A DNA stretch of 32,500 nt from Botryococcus braunii (GCA_002005505.1 KV908511.1:215001-247500), one strand, 5' to 3'; shown: positions 10,773-20,030, numbered from the stretch's first letter. The notes: generated by a model not told the origin, from the letters alone. A program made the numbers and translations.

Positions 10773-11543
10773 TGATGTAACGGCTGCGTGGCTATCTGCT
10801 GTGCTAAGTGTGACGGGCGGTGGAGCTGAGCTTGCATCATATTTTGGGAATTGGCCAAGGCTGTGCGGTTGTTGACAATTGTCTGGCCTCTGTTATGTAG
10901 ATTCGCCAGAAAGCCCTCGTTGTACAATGCTGTTTGCCGTGGAATCCGCCGCTGACGCAATTGCTCGGAATGCTCATATAAAATACGATAATTAACAATA
11001 AATGAATGAAAAACAAGAAAAGGGGTCACTTGTGTCTTGGGTAAGAGTAGTGATACACAAGTCACCATCATCAGTGATATGAACTTGAGGGGCAATAGTA
11101 GTGACAATTGGCTTACCATATTTGATGTCTTGTGAAGTAATCATTCGCAAGGCTAGGTTGTTGTCAGGGGTATTATGCAGAGCAAGCATTTGTGAAGGGT
11201 TTTCTGGATTTGGCTTGTATACTGGCTCTACATTACACCCATATTTCTAACAAAACCTAGCAAGGTCTGCTGGTGATCTGCCAGCGTGTGAGATGTTACT
11301 ATCAACACAATTGTCAAACATGTGCTCAGGATTTCGAATGGACCCGTCTGGATTTACCACATCCCCGTCAGCTAATCCACTACCAAAATGACCAAGTGTA
11401 ACTGGGTTTGGATCAGGAATGTGTGGTTGCCAATGAGTGGGGCTGTCAGGGTTCGGAATTGGGAAGGTGTTTGGACCTAAGTGGCAAAATTGAAGAAGGG
11501 TGCAGACATCGAACTGCATTTTATCGAGGTAAGACGTGCCCTA
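10230..11543 (-). pseudogene. unidentified minus-strand gene truncated at the palindrome
   Basis: Minus-strand coding pieces follow each other. 11543-11020 is one frame interrupted by a single TAG at about 11249-11247. 10975-10740 contains HSEQLRQRRIPRQTALYNE. 10698-10230 contains MVWSIIDPLDVDPGD and a helical stretch LTTKLHRQFHKSMQGAIHS. Between the pieces are GT...AG stretches that could be short introns (for example GTGACC...TATGAG, about 57 nt), though these are not proven. The last piece runs into the palindrome centre, after which the frame is antisense to itself and meaningless. It is Gag-like in its long helical and Gln-rich composition, but no zinc knuckle is seen. Function unknown. 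Confidence 0.45.
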
Positions 11544-11843
11544 CAGATGGATGGCGTGGGGTTGTCAGATCCTGAGAAAGTAGACATTTTGAGGCGTGCA
11601 AAATTGAACCTCACCGTTGATCAAGATGTAGCACGGAGAGTAGAGGCTAATGTTGGGAGAAAATTGTACCTCACTGTTGAAGAGTATGTGACTGACCTGC
11701 AACAAATTTTCAAGCCAAACCATCATGCGTATCGTGAAGCAATTAAGGGTAAAACACAAAGACCTGACCAAACTGCTGTCAATTACATTGCTCACATTCG
11801 CGAGGTAGGCTATCATTATTGGTGGGGTACCCACATCTGTTGA
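11481..11843 (+). pseudogene. Ty3/gypsy-type Gag fragment
   Basis: The frame starts at a GTG just after a stop, so the 5' end is missing. The content resembles a retrotransposon capsid: ALQMDGVGLSDPEKVDIL, then VEEYVTDLQQIFKP, then a segment like RPDQTAVNYIAHI, where Gag proteins usually have an E/D-S/T-V pattern followed by a Tyr or Phe. The frame is lost near 11815-11830 and resumes one base over in the next entry. The first 60 bp overlap the start of a minus-strand ORF, marking a junction between two unrelated fragments. Confidence 0.55.
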
Positions 11844-11868
11844 CACATTTATATCTATCATTGAGACC

Positions 11869-12615
11869 ATGACGAGGGAACACCAGCTGAATATGATGAA
11901 TTTCCTGGACAATTCCCATGCTACACTTGAAAGAGACCCCAATGCAATGGTCTCCCGGCTCGGCATCTATCACATTTATACATCCGCAAATCATCCCTCA
12001 GCTAATGGCGTAGCAGAGAGGATGTTGCAGACGATTGAGAAGATGCTGACCACTCACTTTAATGAGCATCCCCTTAACTGGATTTCTGCACTTCACACCA
12101 TGAGACTTGCTTACATGTGTAGCCCACATAAGGCATTGAATGATATCTCTCCGTGTGAAATGTTGTTCGGATTCCGACCCAAACTTCCCCTTGCTGTCTC
12201 TGATGCACTGTGCAACTCATTCAATGTTGTACCTCCTCTCAATCATTATGAACATTCTCACATGTTGCACGGTAAACTCAAGTTATATCAGGATGACGCC
12301 GCCCTTGCTCTTGATCAAGCTATGCATAGAAATGTCATGTCAAAGCCCAAGAAGAAAAAGGTGAATAAGGACATTGAGGTAGGGGATTTAGTGCTTGAAA
12401 TCACTCCAAAAGCAAGCCCCCTCAGAACAAACCTTAAAGGCCCTTTTCTGGTTGTCAAACTGAATCACTCACGCAACGTTGCACTTCTGCGCTTCGGCGC
12501 AACGCAACATCGTCAACCGCGATACTTCAAACGGCACACCTCACACCTAGTCAAGTATTCTGAAAAGCCTCCAGCTGGCTTGGGGGGGGGGGGGAGATCC
12601 CGTAGACGACCTTAA
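11869..12615 (+). pseudogene. Ty3/gypsy integrase C-terminal half, fused to gag
   Basis: After about 25 residues of Gag-like sequence the protein switches to integrase. The motif TSANHPSANGVAERM carries the catalytic Glu of the DDE triad, followed by the helix ending in AYMCSPHKALNDISPCEMLF. A C-terminal GPY/F-like module follows (VGDLVLEI, then KGPFLVVKL, then HTSHLVKY). The zinc-binding HHCC module, both catalytic Asp, protease, reverse transcriptase and RNase H are missing. The fusion point lies near 11940-11960. A run of 13 G at 12582-12594 next to AGATCC could be the remains of a polypurine tract. The element is dead. Confidence 0.85.
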
Positions 12616-12789
12616 AAACCCAGCAGTAGTCAAATTCATGGAAGAAATGTCCTGAAATCTTCACTGTTTTATTGTTGTCATGTTTGTCCTTGCATGCATA
12701 ATTTGGCAACATTCATTACCTTGCTGGAACCCTGGCTGGAAAGTGGGTACATCCCATAAGTACTCCCATGGTTCAATCTTTTATATTTG
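12616..12789. other. non-coding flank after the integrase relic
   Basis: No LTR could be recognised here, although 3' element sequence would be expected after the integrase stop and G tract. The sequence looks AT-rich and unique. Confidence 0.4.
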
Positions 12790-12932
12790 TGGACGTGTAC
12801 GAGTCCCTGTACGTGTACGAGTACCTGTACGTGGACGAGTGCCTGTACATGTACGAGTACCTGTACGTGGACGAGTACCTGTACGTGGACCAGTGCCTGT
12901 ACGTGTACGAGTACGTGGACGAGGACCTAGTC
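12790..12932 (+). repeat. 18-bp minisatellite, coding-like
   Basis: Units of CTGTACGTGGACGAGTAC alternate with units carrying GTGTACGAGT. In one plus-strand frame they read as repeats of LYVDEY and LYVYEY. The period of six codons keeps several frames open on both strands, so open frames here are not evidence of a gene by themselves. A possible start ATG at 12768 precedes the repeat in the LYVDE frame. Confidence 0.85.
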
Positions 12933-13088
12933 CCTTTCCTTGGACGGGACGAGTGACCCGCATGGAGACCAACACCTTTTCTTGGCTGTGAGCCAAGTAC
13001 TGGAGCACTTTGCAACATTAGTACCAGGAGCCCCGTCATCCTTCATGCAGTACCAGGATGGACCATCTGCCACCTGTACGGGACTGGT

Positions 13089-13577
13089 TGTAGTGAGGTG
13101 ACGCGTGCGGTGCCGCGTCTGCGTACCTCATGCGGCTCGCCTTTCGAATTATGTGAAGGTCTTTCGAATTACGTGCACGCCTGCATGTGTGCGCATGTGT
13201 CTTCACGCACATCGTACTACGAGAAGCTTCACAATATAGGATGTTCATGAAATGTCCAAAAGGATGCCCTCTCGTCATCCTTCTCGTGGTGCTCGCGAGA
13301 GCATCACATAGAAGGGCGATGTAGCCGGGTTCACCACAAGTTGGACTCACACTTCGAGAGACACACTTATCTTTGGGGCCTGGATATATCTGTTGCATAT
13401 TATATTGTATTGGCGTTGGCCATATTGTTTATTGGAGACTCGGAATCGCCTGCGTGAGGAGGAGCTGCGTATTGTAAGAGGAATCGGCGTCACGTTTACT
13501 GTCTCGCGGTGTCACCCCTTCCTTAAACCGTAGTATCTCTTATTATTAAACTTGCATACACGTCTCCCTTTGTTTCA
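13089..13577 (+). repeat. LTR, left inverted arm
   Basis: Begins TGTAGTGAGG and ends GTTTCA. It contains a TATTATAT-type word near 13399, a possible promoter element. A frame antisense to it can be read as protein (TCGEPGYIALLCD) in both arms, but as an LTR it is more likely non-coding. Confidence 0.8.
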
Positions 13578-13581
13578 TTTA

Positions 13582-13597
13582 CCTCTCGCCGATACCA
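13582..13597 (-). promoter_or_regulatory. putative primer-binding site
   Basis: On the minus strand, one or two bases after the CA end of the right-arm LTR, the sequence reads TGGTATCGGCGAGAGG. A primer-binding site is complementary to a tRNA 3' end and so starts TGG. The first seven bases equal those of the initiator-Met type site TGGTATCAGAGC, but the rest differs, so a different tRNA is suggested. Confidence 0.6.
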
Positions 13598-13598
13598 A

Positions 13599-14087
13599 TG
13601 AAACAAAGGGAGACGTGTATGCAAGTTTAATAATAAGAGATACTAGGGTTTAAGGAAGGGGTGACACCGCGAGACAGTAAACGTGACGCCGATTCCTCTT
13701 ACAATACGCAGCTCCTCCTCACGCAGGCGATTCCGAGTCTCCAATAAACAATATGGCCAACGCCAATACAATATAATATGCAACAGATGTATCCAGGCCC
13801 CAAAGATAAGTGTGTCTCTCGAAGTGTGAGTCCAACTTGTGGTGAACCCGGCTACATCGCCCTTCTATGTGATGCTCTCGCGAGCACCACGAGAAGGATG
13901 ACGAGAGGGCATCCTTTTGGACATTTCATGAACATCCTATATTGTGAAGCTTCTCGTAGTACGACGTGCGTGAAGACACATGCGCACACATGCAGGCGTG
14001 CACGTAATTCGAAAGACCTGCACATAATTCGAAAGGCGAGCCGCATGAGGTACGCAGACGCGGCACCGCACGCGTCACCTCACTACA
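13599..14087 (-). repeat. LTR, right inverted arm
   Basis: Reverse complement of 13089-13577 with about five substitutions, same length. On the minus strand it is followed at once by the primer-binding site, which makes this arm the genuine 5' LTR in its original context. Confidence 0.8.
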
Positions 14088-14218
14088 CTGGTCACCTCTC
14101 ATAATTGTAACCTAGCCAATTCTGGCCATATCCTGATTCGGATCGGAGCGGCCTTCATAAGCCGATTCGCCGCTCGGAGATCGTCAGAAATTGCACAAGA
14201 TCGTCTTTCTCTAATTTT

Positions 14219-14344
14219 CTACGAAGCCTTTGTCTGCCAATCCAGAGCCCCCAATCGGGTTTACAATAGGTTGACTGAGCCTTTTGAGGTGGCCTTAGGG
14301 CTTGGAGACCCTACTTTAGTGGGAAATTTTCCACCAGACCATCC
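14219..14344 (-). repeat. split direct repeat B2 (outer end)
   Basis: Identical to 14607-14732 except CTACTTTAGT versus CTACTCTAGT. Outer boundary of the element on the left, abutting CTAATTTTCT of the target. A 15-bp G-rich linker (14345-14359) separates it from A2. Confidence 0.9.
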
Positions 14345-14359
14345 GGGTGGGCGGGCGGG

Positions 14360-14605
14360 ACCAATAAAGGTGCGATGAGCCGTCCGTCACCAGGGTATAC
14401 ACAGTCAAGCTAGTGCAACACCGCTCCTGTCTCTCTAGATTGACACCCTGCCCTTTACCAAGCTTGGTAGCCTTAATGAGTTAGATCAGCCGTTGTTTCC
14501 CTTGAAATCTCTCAGATCATTCATCCGTGATCTGGATTCACGTGCTGGTTCCCTTTAGTCACCCCTCCTGAGGGGTTTACTAGCCCTCTCGTAGCAATGG
14601 TATTT
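14360..14605 (-). repeat. split direct repeat A2 (internal)
   Basis: 246 bp with no difference seen from 22208-22453. It starts ACCAATAAAGGTGCG and ends AGCAATGGTATTT on the plus strand. It is joined by a single G to the other internal repeat, forming the junction that a circular intermediate would contain. Confidence 0.95.
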
Positions 14606-14606
14606 G

Positions 14607-14732
14607 CTACGAAGCCTTTGTCTGCCAATCCAGAGCCCCCAATCGGGTTTACAATAGGTTGACTGAGCCTTTTGAGGTGGCCTTAGGGCTTGGAGACCCT
14701 ACTCTAGTGGGAAATTTTCCACCAGACCATCC
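14607..14732 (-). repeat. split direct repeat B1 (internal)
   Basis: Pairs with 14219-14344. It overlaps the open frame at the start of the recombinase gene, so its plus-strand sequence is probably transcribed as recombinase leader or coding sequence. Confidence 0.9.
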
Positions 14733-16319
14733 ACCTCCCCAGTATCCCAACTGGCAGCCTGCTGACACGCTGGCTGTCCTGCAGCATGCAGGATCCCCTT
14801 TGGCAGCCATCCTAGAGTGCCCCAGACTCTTGGGTATGGCTGACACCATGCTATTGGGCCGCCAAATTCCTTGCCAGCCTGGTCCTCCCCTCAGCGCAGC
14901 AACCGCAGACCAATATTTCCAATGGCTCACCAGGGCCAATACCATCCAGCTGCTAGCCGTAAAAGGAGCCACCATGCAGAAGAAGCTCAGCGCCTTTGAT
15001 AGGTTCTGCGAATTCATGCGTGACACCGGCCGCCATGCCCTTCAGGCGACCCCCCAAGACATCAAAGTCCACATGACCCTGTGGGCTACGTCCAGTGGCA
15101 GATACAAGCATCAAGGCTTGGACCTTATCGCCCCCATCAGCATGCGATGCTTACTGTCCTTCTTAGCCACCGAGTTTGACCGTTATGCCACCACACATGG
15201 CAACTGGGATCCCCTCCACGGCCGAGGTAACCCATCCATTGAGCTACCTTTGAACCCGTGCATTGCCACCTGCCTTGCTCCTCCGTATCGTATTTTGAAA
15301 TAAACGTGTAACCAGTTTGTAAACGTGTAAGTGATGTACAGACTTGCACCTGCCGTAGGAAATCCCGTGCGCTCCCTTGATGTGGCTGAGTGGGCCACTG
15401 GCTACACTCGCTGGCTGGCCCATCTGGGCTACAATCCCCAGTCTGCACATCCCTGGAGTTTGGACGACCTGCACCAAGTGCTTGAACGTTTGGATGCTCG
15501 CATCGCCAGCACCACTGGTGTCCCTTTGCTCCGCCTTCACCGGGATGCCTTCACCATGACCATTTTGTGGGAGACTTGCTCCAGGGGGGCTACTGCGGTC
15601 TCCTGGTGTCTGGATGACCTGTGGTTGGCCTCGGGTGTGCCCCCCCCCCCACCCTTTCTCCCTCGCCAGTTACCCCCCCACCCCCTTAGCCCTGGTGGCC
15701 CTGCCATCCCTTGGCCCCCCTGCCAGGCCTTCCTGCGCTGTCATCGTCAGTTTTCCATACTGCCCCCACATCCCCTCGCTCTCGTCATGACTGTGTGCTT
15801 GCGGTTGCAGGGGTCCCTGCTGCCCCCTATCTGTTCCCCACTCTGTACGTCCCGCTTGGCGCGACCGTCTTCTTCAAGGCTATAGAGCTCAAGCACAACT
15901 TGCACCCAGAGGTGATGATCGTCACCCGCAGAGACGGCCCCCTATGCCCCATCCAACGCCTCCACACCTTGCTCGCCCAGTCTGCTGCCCTGGGTCACCC
16001 CGTCACCCAGTTCTTGTGTCGCCCCTTGTCTGCCAACAAGGACCAATTCCTTGAGCGCAGCCTCAGCGTGGCTGCCTTTGAAGACGACATCGACACCCAT
16101 TTTACAGCTGCCAACATCCCTTACCATGCTACCCTCCACGGGAGCCGGCGTGGTGCACTGCAGCACCATGACCAGCAAGGGCAGTCCCTGGAAGCTCTCG
16201 GTCTTCTTGCCCAGATCAAGACCCCCAACGTGACCAAGCGCTACATCGACCCTAACCGCCACTTGCCCTCCAAGTTGCCCAAAGGGAAGCGCCCTAACAA
16301 AAGAGCTCGCCTGGCCTGA
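14607..16319 (+). CDS. tyrosine recombinase, spliced, of the Kangaroo-like element
   Basis: Three exons fit: up to 15284, 15342-15634 and 15811-16319. Exon 1 gives an N-terminal helical core-binding region (KKLSAFDRFCEFMRDTGRH). Exon 2 continues it (DVAEWATGYTRWLAHLGY) and carries the first catalytic Arg in ETCSRGATAV. Exon 3 carries HGSRRG, matching the HxxR box, and the nucleophile in TKRYIDPN. The tail is basic, ending in TGA. The second intron (176 nt, GTGTGC...TTGCAG) is C-rich and its removal restores the frame. The first (57 nt, GTATCG...GTACAG) removes two in-frame TAA. The start is uncertain: the frame is open from 14584, but the first in-frame ATG is at 14836. All expected catalytic residues except an obvious second Lys/His are readable, so the enzyme may be functional. 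It would integrate circular cDNA by strand exchange. Confidence 0.8.
15285..15341 (+). other. candidate 57-nt intron in recombinase
   Basis: Begins GTATCG and ends GTACAG. It contains two TAA codons in the recombinase frame, and its length is a multiple of three, so the flanking exons are in the same frame. It could instead be coding sequence with stops. Confidence 0.5.
15635..15810 (+). other. candidate 176-nt intron in recombinase
   Basis: Begins GTGTGCCCCC and ends in the acceptor GCGGTTGCAG. It is strongly pyrimidine-rich. The catalytic-Arg exon and the HxxR/Tyr exon lie in different frames, and splicing here joins them in frame at a Gly codon. Confidence 0.7.
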
Positions 16320-16325
16320 CCATGC

Positions 16326-17206
16326 TCAGGCCTGTCTGCGCTTCCTCTTTCCCCCCTCTCCCACATGAGCTGGCCTCACAGGCGGCTCGAACCATATCAG
16401 ACTGCAGGTCAGGTGGCACTGATAATCCCCATCCTTCGACATGCTAGGTGGGAATCGTGAGCCCAGTACGAACATGTGTTTCCTAGGAGGAACCGTGGTT
16501 TCTGCCTTAACCGGCAGGTGCAGCAGCCAGTCTTTCCACCTGGCTGGCATGTTGCAGACCACCAGGATGCAGTTTTTCCTCTCCTGTGCTATCTTGCCTA
16601 TCACTTCCCTAACGCGCTCCCTTGGTGGGAAGACCCATAACAAGGGTGTACCCTCTGCCGGGTCCAGCAAGCTCCATGGCATGACCAGGCCATCAGCTCC
16701 CATACCCTCTGCAGCAGGGTATTGTGTAAAGTACCTCCTAACCTGATGGAACTTGTCCACTGTTCCCGCAAAACAATCCCCTGTGGGGAACCCCCAGTTG
16801 CCCCCTTCTGGTAAACGACTCATGCATATGTGCCTGTAAATCCCTCTATCCAGAGCAAAGTCCCCAGCATCATCACACCTAGACAGCAGGTCAGCCCTTT
16901 GAATTTCTGGCGTATCCCTTGGCACCCACTGGGCCCTTACTTCTACCTCTGCCTTAGCTGCTTCCTCAAACATAAGCTTGAGCTCCATGAGGGTGTGTGC
17001 TTTCCCATTCATGCTGTTAACATTGGACACTGCCCCTTGGTTGTCACAAAACACCAGCAGCACTGCTCCCCGCAACTTGCCACTATTTGCTTTAATACAA
17101 GACCTTACCAATAAACATATATATTTTTAACTTCCCTGTGGCAGGAAGACAATGCCCCTCTGCTCATTTGCTCCTGCTCTTCCACCGTGAAACTTTCCTG
17201 CATGGG
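16326..17206 (-). pseudogene. RNase H and C-terminal part of pol, disrupted
   Basis: Continues the polymerase after a TAG at 17209-17207. The segment SFTVEEQEQMSRGALSSCHRE is the conserved Glu helix of RNase H, still in the polymerase frame. At an AT-dinucleotide run (17113-17128) the frame shifts, and the new frame gives VFCDNQGAVSNVNS, the Asp motif, followed by VPRDTPEIQRADLLSR. The C-terminal 150 residues are typical of the DIRS-order RNase H extension. It ends with TGA a few bases from the recombinase stop. One stop plus one frameshift suggests loss of function in this copy. Confidence 0.8.
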
Positions 17207-18796
17207 CTACACCAGCAGCTCTTCTGAGAAACCCCCATACCCCCTAGCAGAGGCATCCCCATAGCACACATATACAGGCCCCTCCTGCCTCCAAGGTTTT
17301 CCTTTCTGATTCCTCAAAGCCCCCTCCCAGTACCCCAAATCTTCCTCAGACAACTCTGCCAGCTCCTCTGAAAGGCTCTCACCCCACTCCTGGAGCCTCC
17401 CCATGGCTTGGAACAACCTCCTGGTGTACAAAGGGGCCAGTCGTACCGCAGGACTGACACTCACTAGCAGGCCAGCCACACTGGCCAAGTCCCTTTTTGT
17501 ACTCCCGACTTTCCCCACCTGCCTGATTTGCTCTATGATGTACTCTGCCTTATCCTGAGGCACATAAAACGCCTGCTCCTCCAAATCCACCAGCAAGCCC
17601 AAGTATTGACCCCTCCTTGTCGGGTCTGACACACACTTGCCCCTGGACAGGCAGAAACCCAAAAAGGTCAGCAGCAGTATCAGTGCCCTCATCCCTAGCC
17701 TCCCCTGCCTCTCACTGGCAGATATGAATATCGCATCGTCCACAAACGTGGTCATCCTGAGACCCCTTACCCTGAGGGGCCCATACACCTGGAGCATGAA
17801 CCTGGTGTAGGTCCTGCAAGCCGACGATAACCCAAATGGCAAAACCGTGAATACATAAAACTTCCCCTGGAAACTCAGCCCCAGGTATTTTTGATCCTCC
17901 TGGTGCACCCTGAAGTGATGGTAGCCAGCCTTAAAGTCAGTCAGGCATAACCAGTCTCCAGGCCTTGCATACTGTGGTACGTCTGTCAACTTCTCATATG
18001 AGAAGCTCACATATTTGTCAAACAAGTTGATGTACCGAGCATCCAGAATCAGGCGCAGCTTGCCCTTCCTGTTTGCTGCTACCCCCAACCCACTGCATAC
18101 CTGTACCTTATCTTCAGCCACTTCACGTACTGCCCCTGTGTTAAGCAAATCCTCCAAGGACGTCTTCACAAACGCCTCATGCAGTTGCACAGACTTTCTA
18201 TTAGCAAACTGCACTTTCCCAGGTTTGTCCCCTTGGAGCAACTCCCTGGCCCTCTCCCCTTGCCCAGCTACTGTGCCCTTCAACAGTTCCCACACCTGCT
18301 GTCTTCTTTGGCTATACCTAGGGTGGCCCTTCTGCGCTTCGGTGTCCACCCCTACCCATTCCACCTTGACCCCGTGCCTGAGCCACGACAGAATCTTAAG
18401 CTGCTCTGCAGAGAGCGGTGCATCGCCCTGTGCCCACTTGAAATACTCCTCCCACGCCTTTATACGTCTATTTGGCACCCCTGCCACAAACTCATCGTCT
18501 TTTAGTGCCCTGTCCCACTCCTGCGCAAGCGACCATGGGGTACCTGGACCTGCTGGCTCCCCCACAGTACTGTTGCTCTCCTGCCAGGCCTCCAAAGCCT
18601 GATGTACTTCCTCCCACTTCACGTCTATGCTTGGCCCAACCCTATCACAACTTGCTATGAACCTTGTTGCTTGTGGAGCTTGACCTGCCCCACTGCCAGC
18701 CCCACCTTGTGGTTCTGTGGCTTCAGCCCAACCTGCCCCTTCCCATTCTGGCCCCCCCACCTCTAACTCTCCCGTTGACAAAAACACCCCGTGCAT
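17207..18796 (-). CDS. reverse transcriptase of the Kangaroo-like element
   Basis: A 529-codon frame starts with ATG right after a TAA in the same frame. The first 200 residues are a linker or Gag-pol spacer. The polymerase fingers and palm follow: LRLILDARYIN, then CLTDFKAGYHHFRVH with the first catalytic Asp, then VLPFGLSSACRTYTRFM, then the active site TTFVDDAIFIS (FVDD in place of the commoner YxDD), then QYLGLLVD. The end YGDASARGYGGF is the first Asp motif of RNase H. DIRS-order RTs share this organisation. It copies element RNA into cDNA in the cytoplasm or nucleus. It is intact apart from the stop before RNase H. Confidence 0.9.
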   Translation of the reverse strand: MHGVFLSTGELEVGGPEWEGAGWAEATEPQGGAGSGAGQAPQATRFIASCDRVGPSIDVKWEEVHQALEAWQESNSTVGEPAGPGTPWSLAQEWDRALKDDEFVAGVPNRRIKAWEEYFKWAQGDAPLSAEQLKILSWLRHGVKVEWVGVDTEAQKGHPRYSQRRQQVWELLKGTVAGQGERARELLQGDKPGKVQFANRKSVQLHEAFVKTSLEDLLNTGAVREVAEDKVQVCSGLGVAANRKGKLRLILDARYINLFDKYVSFSYEKLTDVPQYARPGDWLCLTDFKAGYHHFRVHQEDQKYLGLSFQGKFYVFTVLPFGLSSACRTYTRFMLQVYGPLRVRGLRMTTFVDDAIFISASERQGRLGMRALILLLTFLGFCLSRGKCVSDPTRRGQYLGLLVDLEEQAFYVPQDKAEYIIEQIRQVGKVGSTKRDLASVAGLLVSVSPAVRLAPLYTRRLFQAMGRLQEWGESLSEELAELSEEDLGYWEGALRNQKGKPWRQEGPVYVCYGDASARGYGGFSEELLV

Positions 18797-18799
18797 GAT

Positions 18800-19222
18800 T
18801 TAATTTCTATGTACCCACCCCCTTCCCTTGTGCTCCTGCAGATGTGTGAACATGCAGAACTTTTCTCCTGCAATGGCATTGCATATCCCATCCAACCACC
18901 AGCCTCTGCAGCAGTCCTTGGGCGCCTGCCTTGCCCCAGGATAATGTGTGAGATCAAAACCCCCATTTTGCAGCTGCTTCCTCTTTGGGGTCCCCGCGCC
19001 CCCGCGCCCCTGACCGGCCGGAGATCCGTAGTTGGGTGCAGCCGCTGCACGTTGCTGAAGACTCGTCGTCAGGACCGTGACTTGTGCACTTGCTTTCTCC
19101 TCCAAATGCACACTGTGTGCCTTGTCTTGCAAGACAGCATAATCCAGCTGCCACCGCTCCGCGAACAGGTAGTCCAGCAGCCCTTTTATCTTCCCCGCCT
19201 GCACCCGGTGCCTCTCTTGCAC
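18800..19222 (-). CDS. Gag C-terminal part with Cys/His finger
   Basis: Minus-strand frame of about 140 codons ending with TAA at 18802-18800, in the same frame as the downstream reverse transcriptase. The N-terminal part is helical (LLDYLFAERWQLDYAVLQDK). A Gln/Ala/Gly-rich hinge follows, then a cluster CCRGWW, DGICNAIAGEKFC and MFTHLQEH, which resembles the Cys/His finger of DIRS-type Gag proteins. The single TAA between this and the polymerase ATG suggests stop suppression, re-initiation or splicing. The 5' limit is uncertain and is probably a splice acceptor near 19230. Confidence 0.6.
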   Translation of the reverse strand: MQERHRVQAGKIKGLLDYLFAERWQLDYAVLQDKAHSVHLEEKASAQVTVLTTSLQQRAAAAPNYGSPAGQGRGGAGTPKRKQLQNGGFDLTHYPGARQAPKDCCRGWWLDGICNAIAGEKFCMFTHLQEHKGRGWVHRN

Positions 19223-20030
19223 TACATATGGTTTGTTTCACCATGTTTGCCCCTCGGGCAATCCGACTTTTCCTCCCGAATAGGCCCTGGCGTCCCCGGC
19301 GCCAACTGTCTCTCCCGATCGCCGGCTGCCCGAACCCTTGGCCCTCCTTTTGGCCGTGCAAGCTTTACAACCCTGTTCCCCTTACCTCTGATAAGAGTTA
19401 AGTATCTCTTTTACAGCCTAAAGCTCACGCTTGTGGTTCCCCCTTCTTGCCTCGCCTGACTCCCCTTCCCCTGCCTTGACCTGTGTGCTCTCTCCCTCCC
19501 TGGATGCTACCTGCATGCGTCCTGGTACCCTACAGCCCTCACTTGATAGCTGCTGCCTCTTTCTGACGACCCTCCACGGCCATGCGTGACTCACCCGGTA
19601 CGCCATAAGGCCCTCCACTCTCCCTCAGCCCTTGCCTGCTTTGCCAGCTAAGCCTCACCACAGTGTTCCCAGCTGCAGCTCGCTCGCAACGAGCTGCCCA
19701 AAGCATGCCCATGAAAGAATCACTTTACAGTGCCGTTCTGCGCATTCAAATCCTACGTTGCCCTGCCCTGCTTGCCCTGCCTTTACCACAGCCCAACAAA
19801 CTGCACAGGCAGGTCCTACAGCCATATGCCACATGCCCTAGTCTCTGTCGCCTGACTCCCCAGGCCCTGTTCTTGGCTTTCACATAGCATGAGACCTGCT
19901 AGGAAAAACATGCCTTGGGCGCAACGCCCCCCTGACTGCGTCCCCCACCTTGCGCTTCACTACTGCCAGCACTCAACTTGCCTAGCACTCTGGCCTATAT
20001 GCAACTTGATAAGTCCGGTCGTGCGCTTAC

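Larger units (their letters stand above)
13084..14092. mobile_element. palindromic LTR-retrotransposon insertion with 5-bp target duplication
   Basis: Two LTR-like arms of 489 bp each lie in inverted orientation around a 21-bp spacer. Both outer ends are TGTAGTG...CACTACA and both inner ends are GTTTCA/TGAAAC, so each arm is a TG...CA unit. CTGGT stands directly outside both ends (13084-13088 and 14088-14092), the expected 5-bp target duplication of an integrase. The spacer read on the minus strand begins with a tRNA-type primer-binding site. Internal genes are absent. The arms differ at only a handful of positions, so the insertion is young. This is not a solo LTR or a normal element, since the repeats are inverted and both outer ends are the same U3-type end. 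Confidence 0.8.

Noticed and set aside
12768..12956. Gene encoding LYVDEY repeats
   Set aside because: An 18-bp minisatellite keeps several frames open on both strands. No conserved start, end or domain.
13778..14104. 108-codon ORF present in both arms of the 999-bp palindrome
   Set aside because: It lies wholly within the LTR-like arm. Its duplication is explained by the palindrome, and it crosses the element end.
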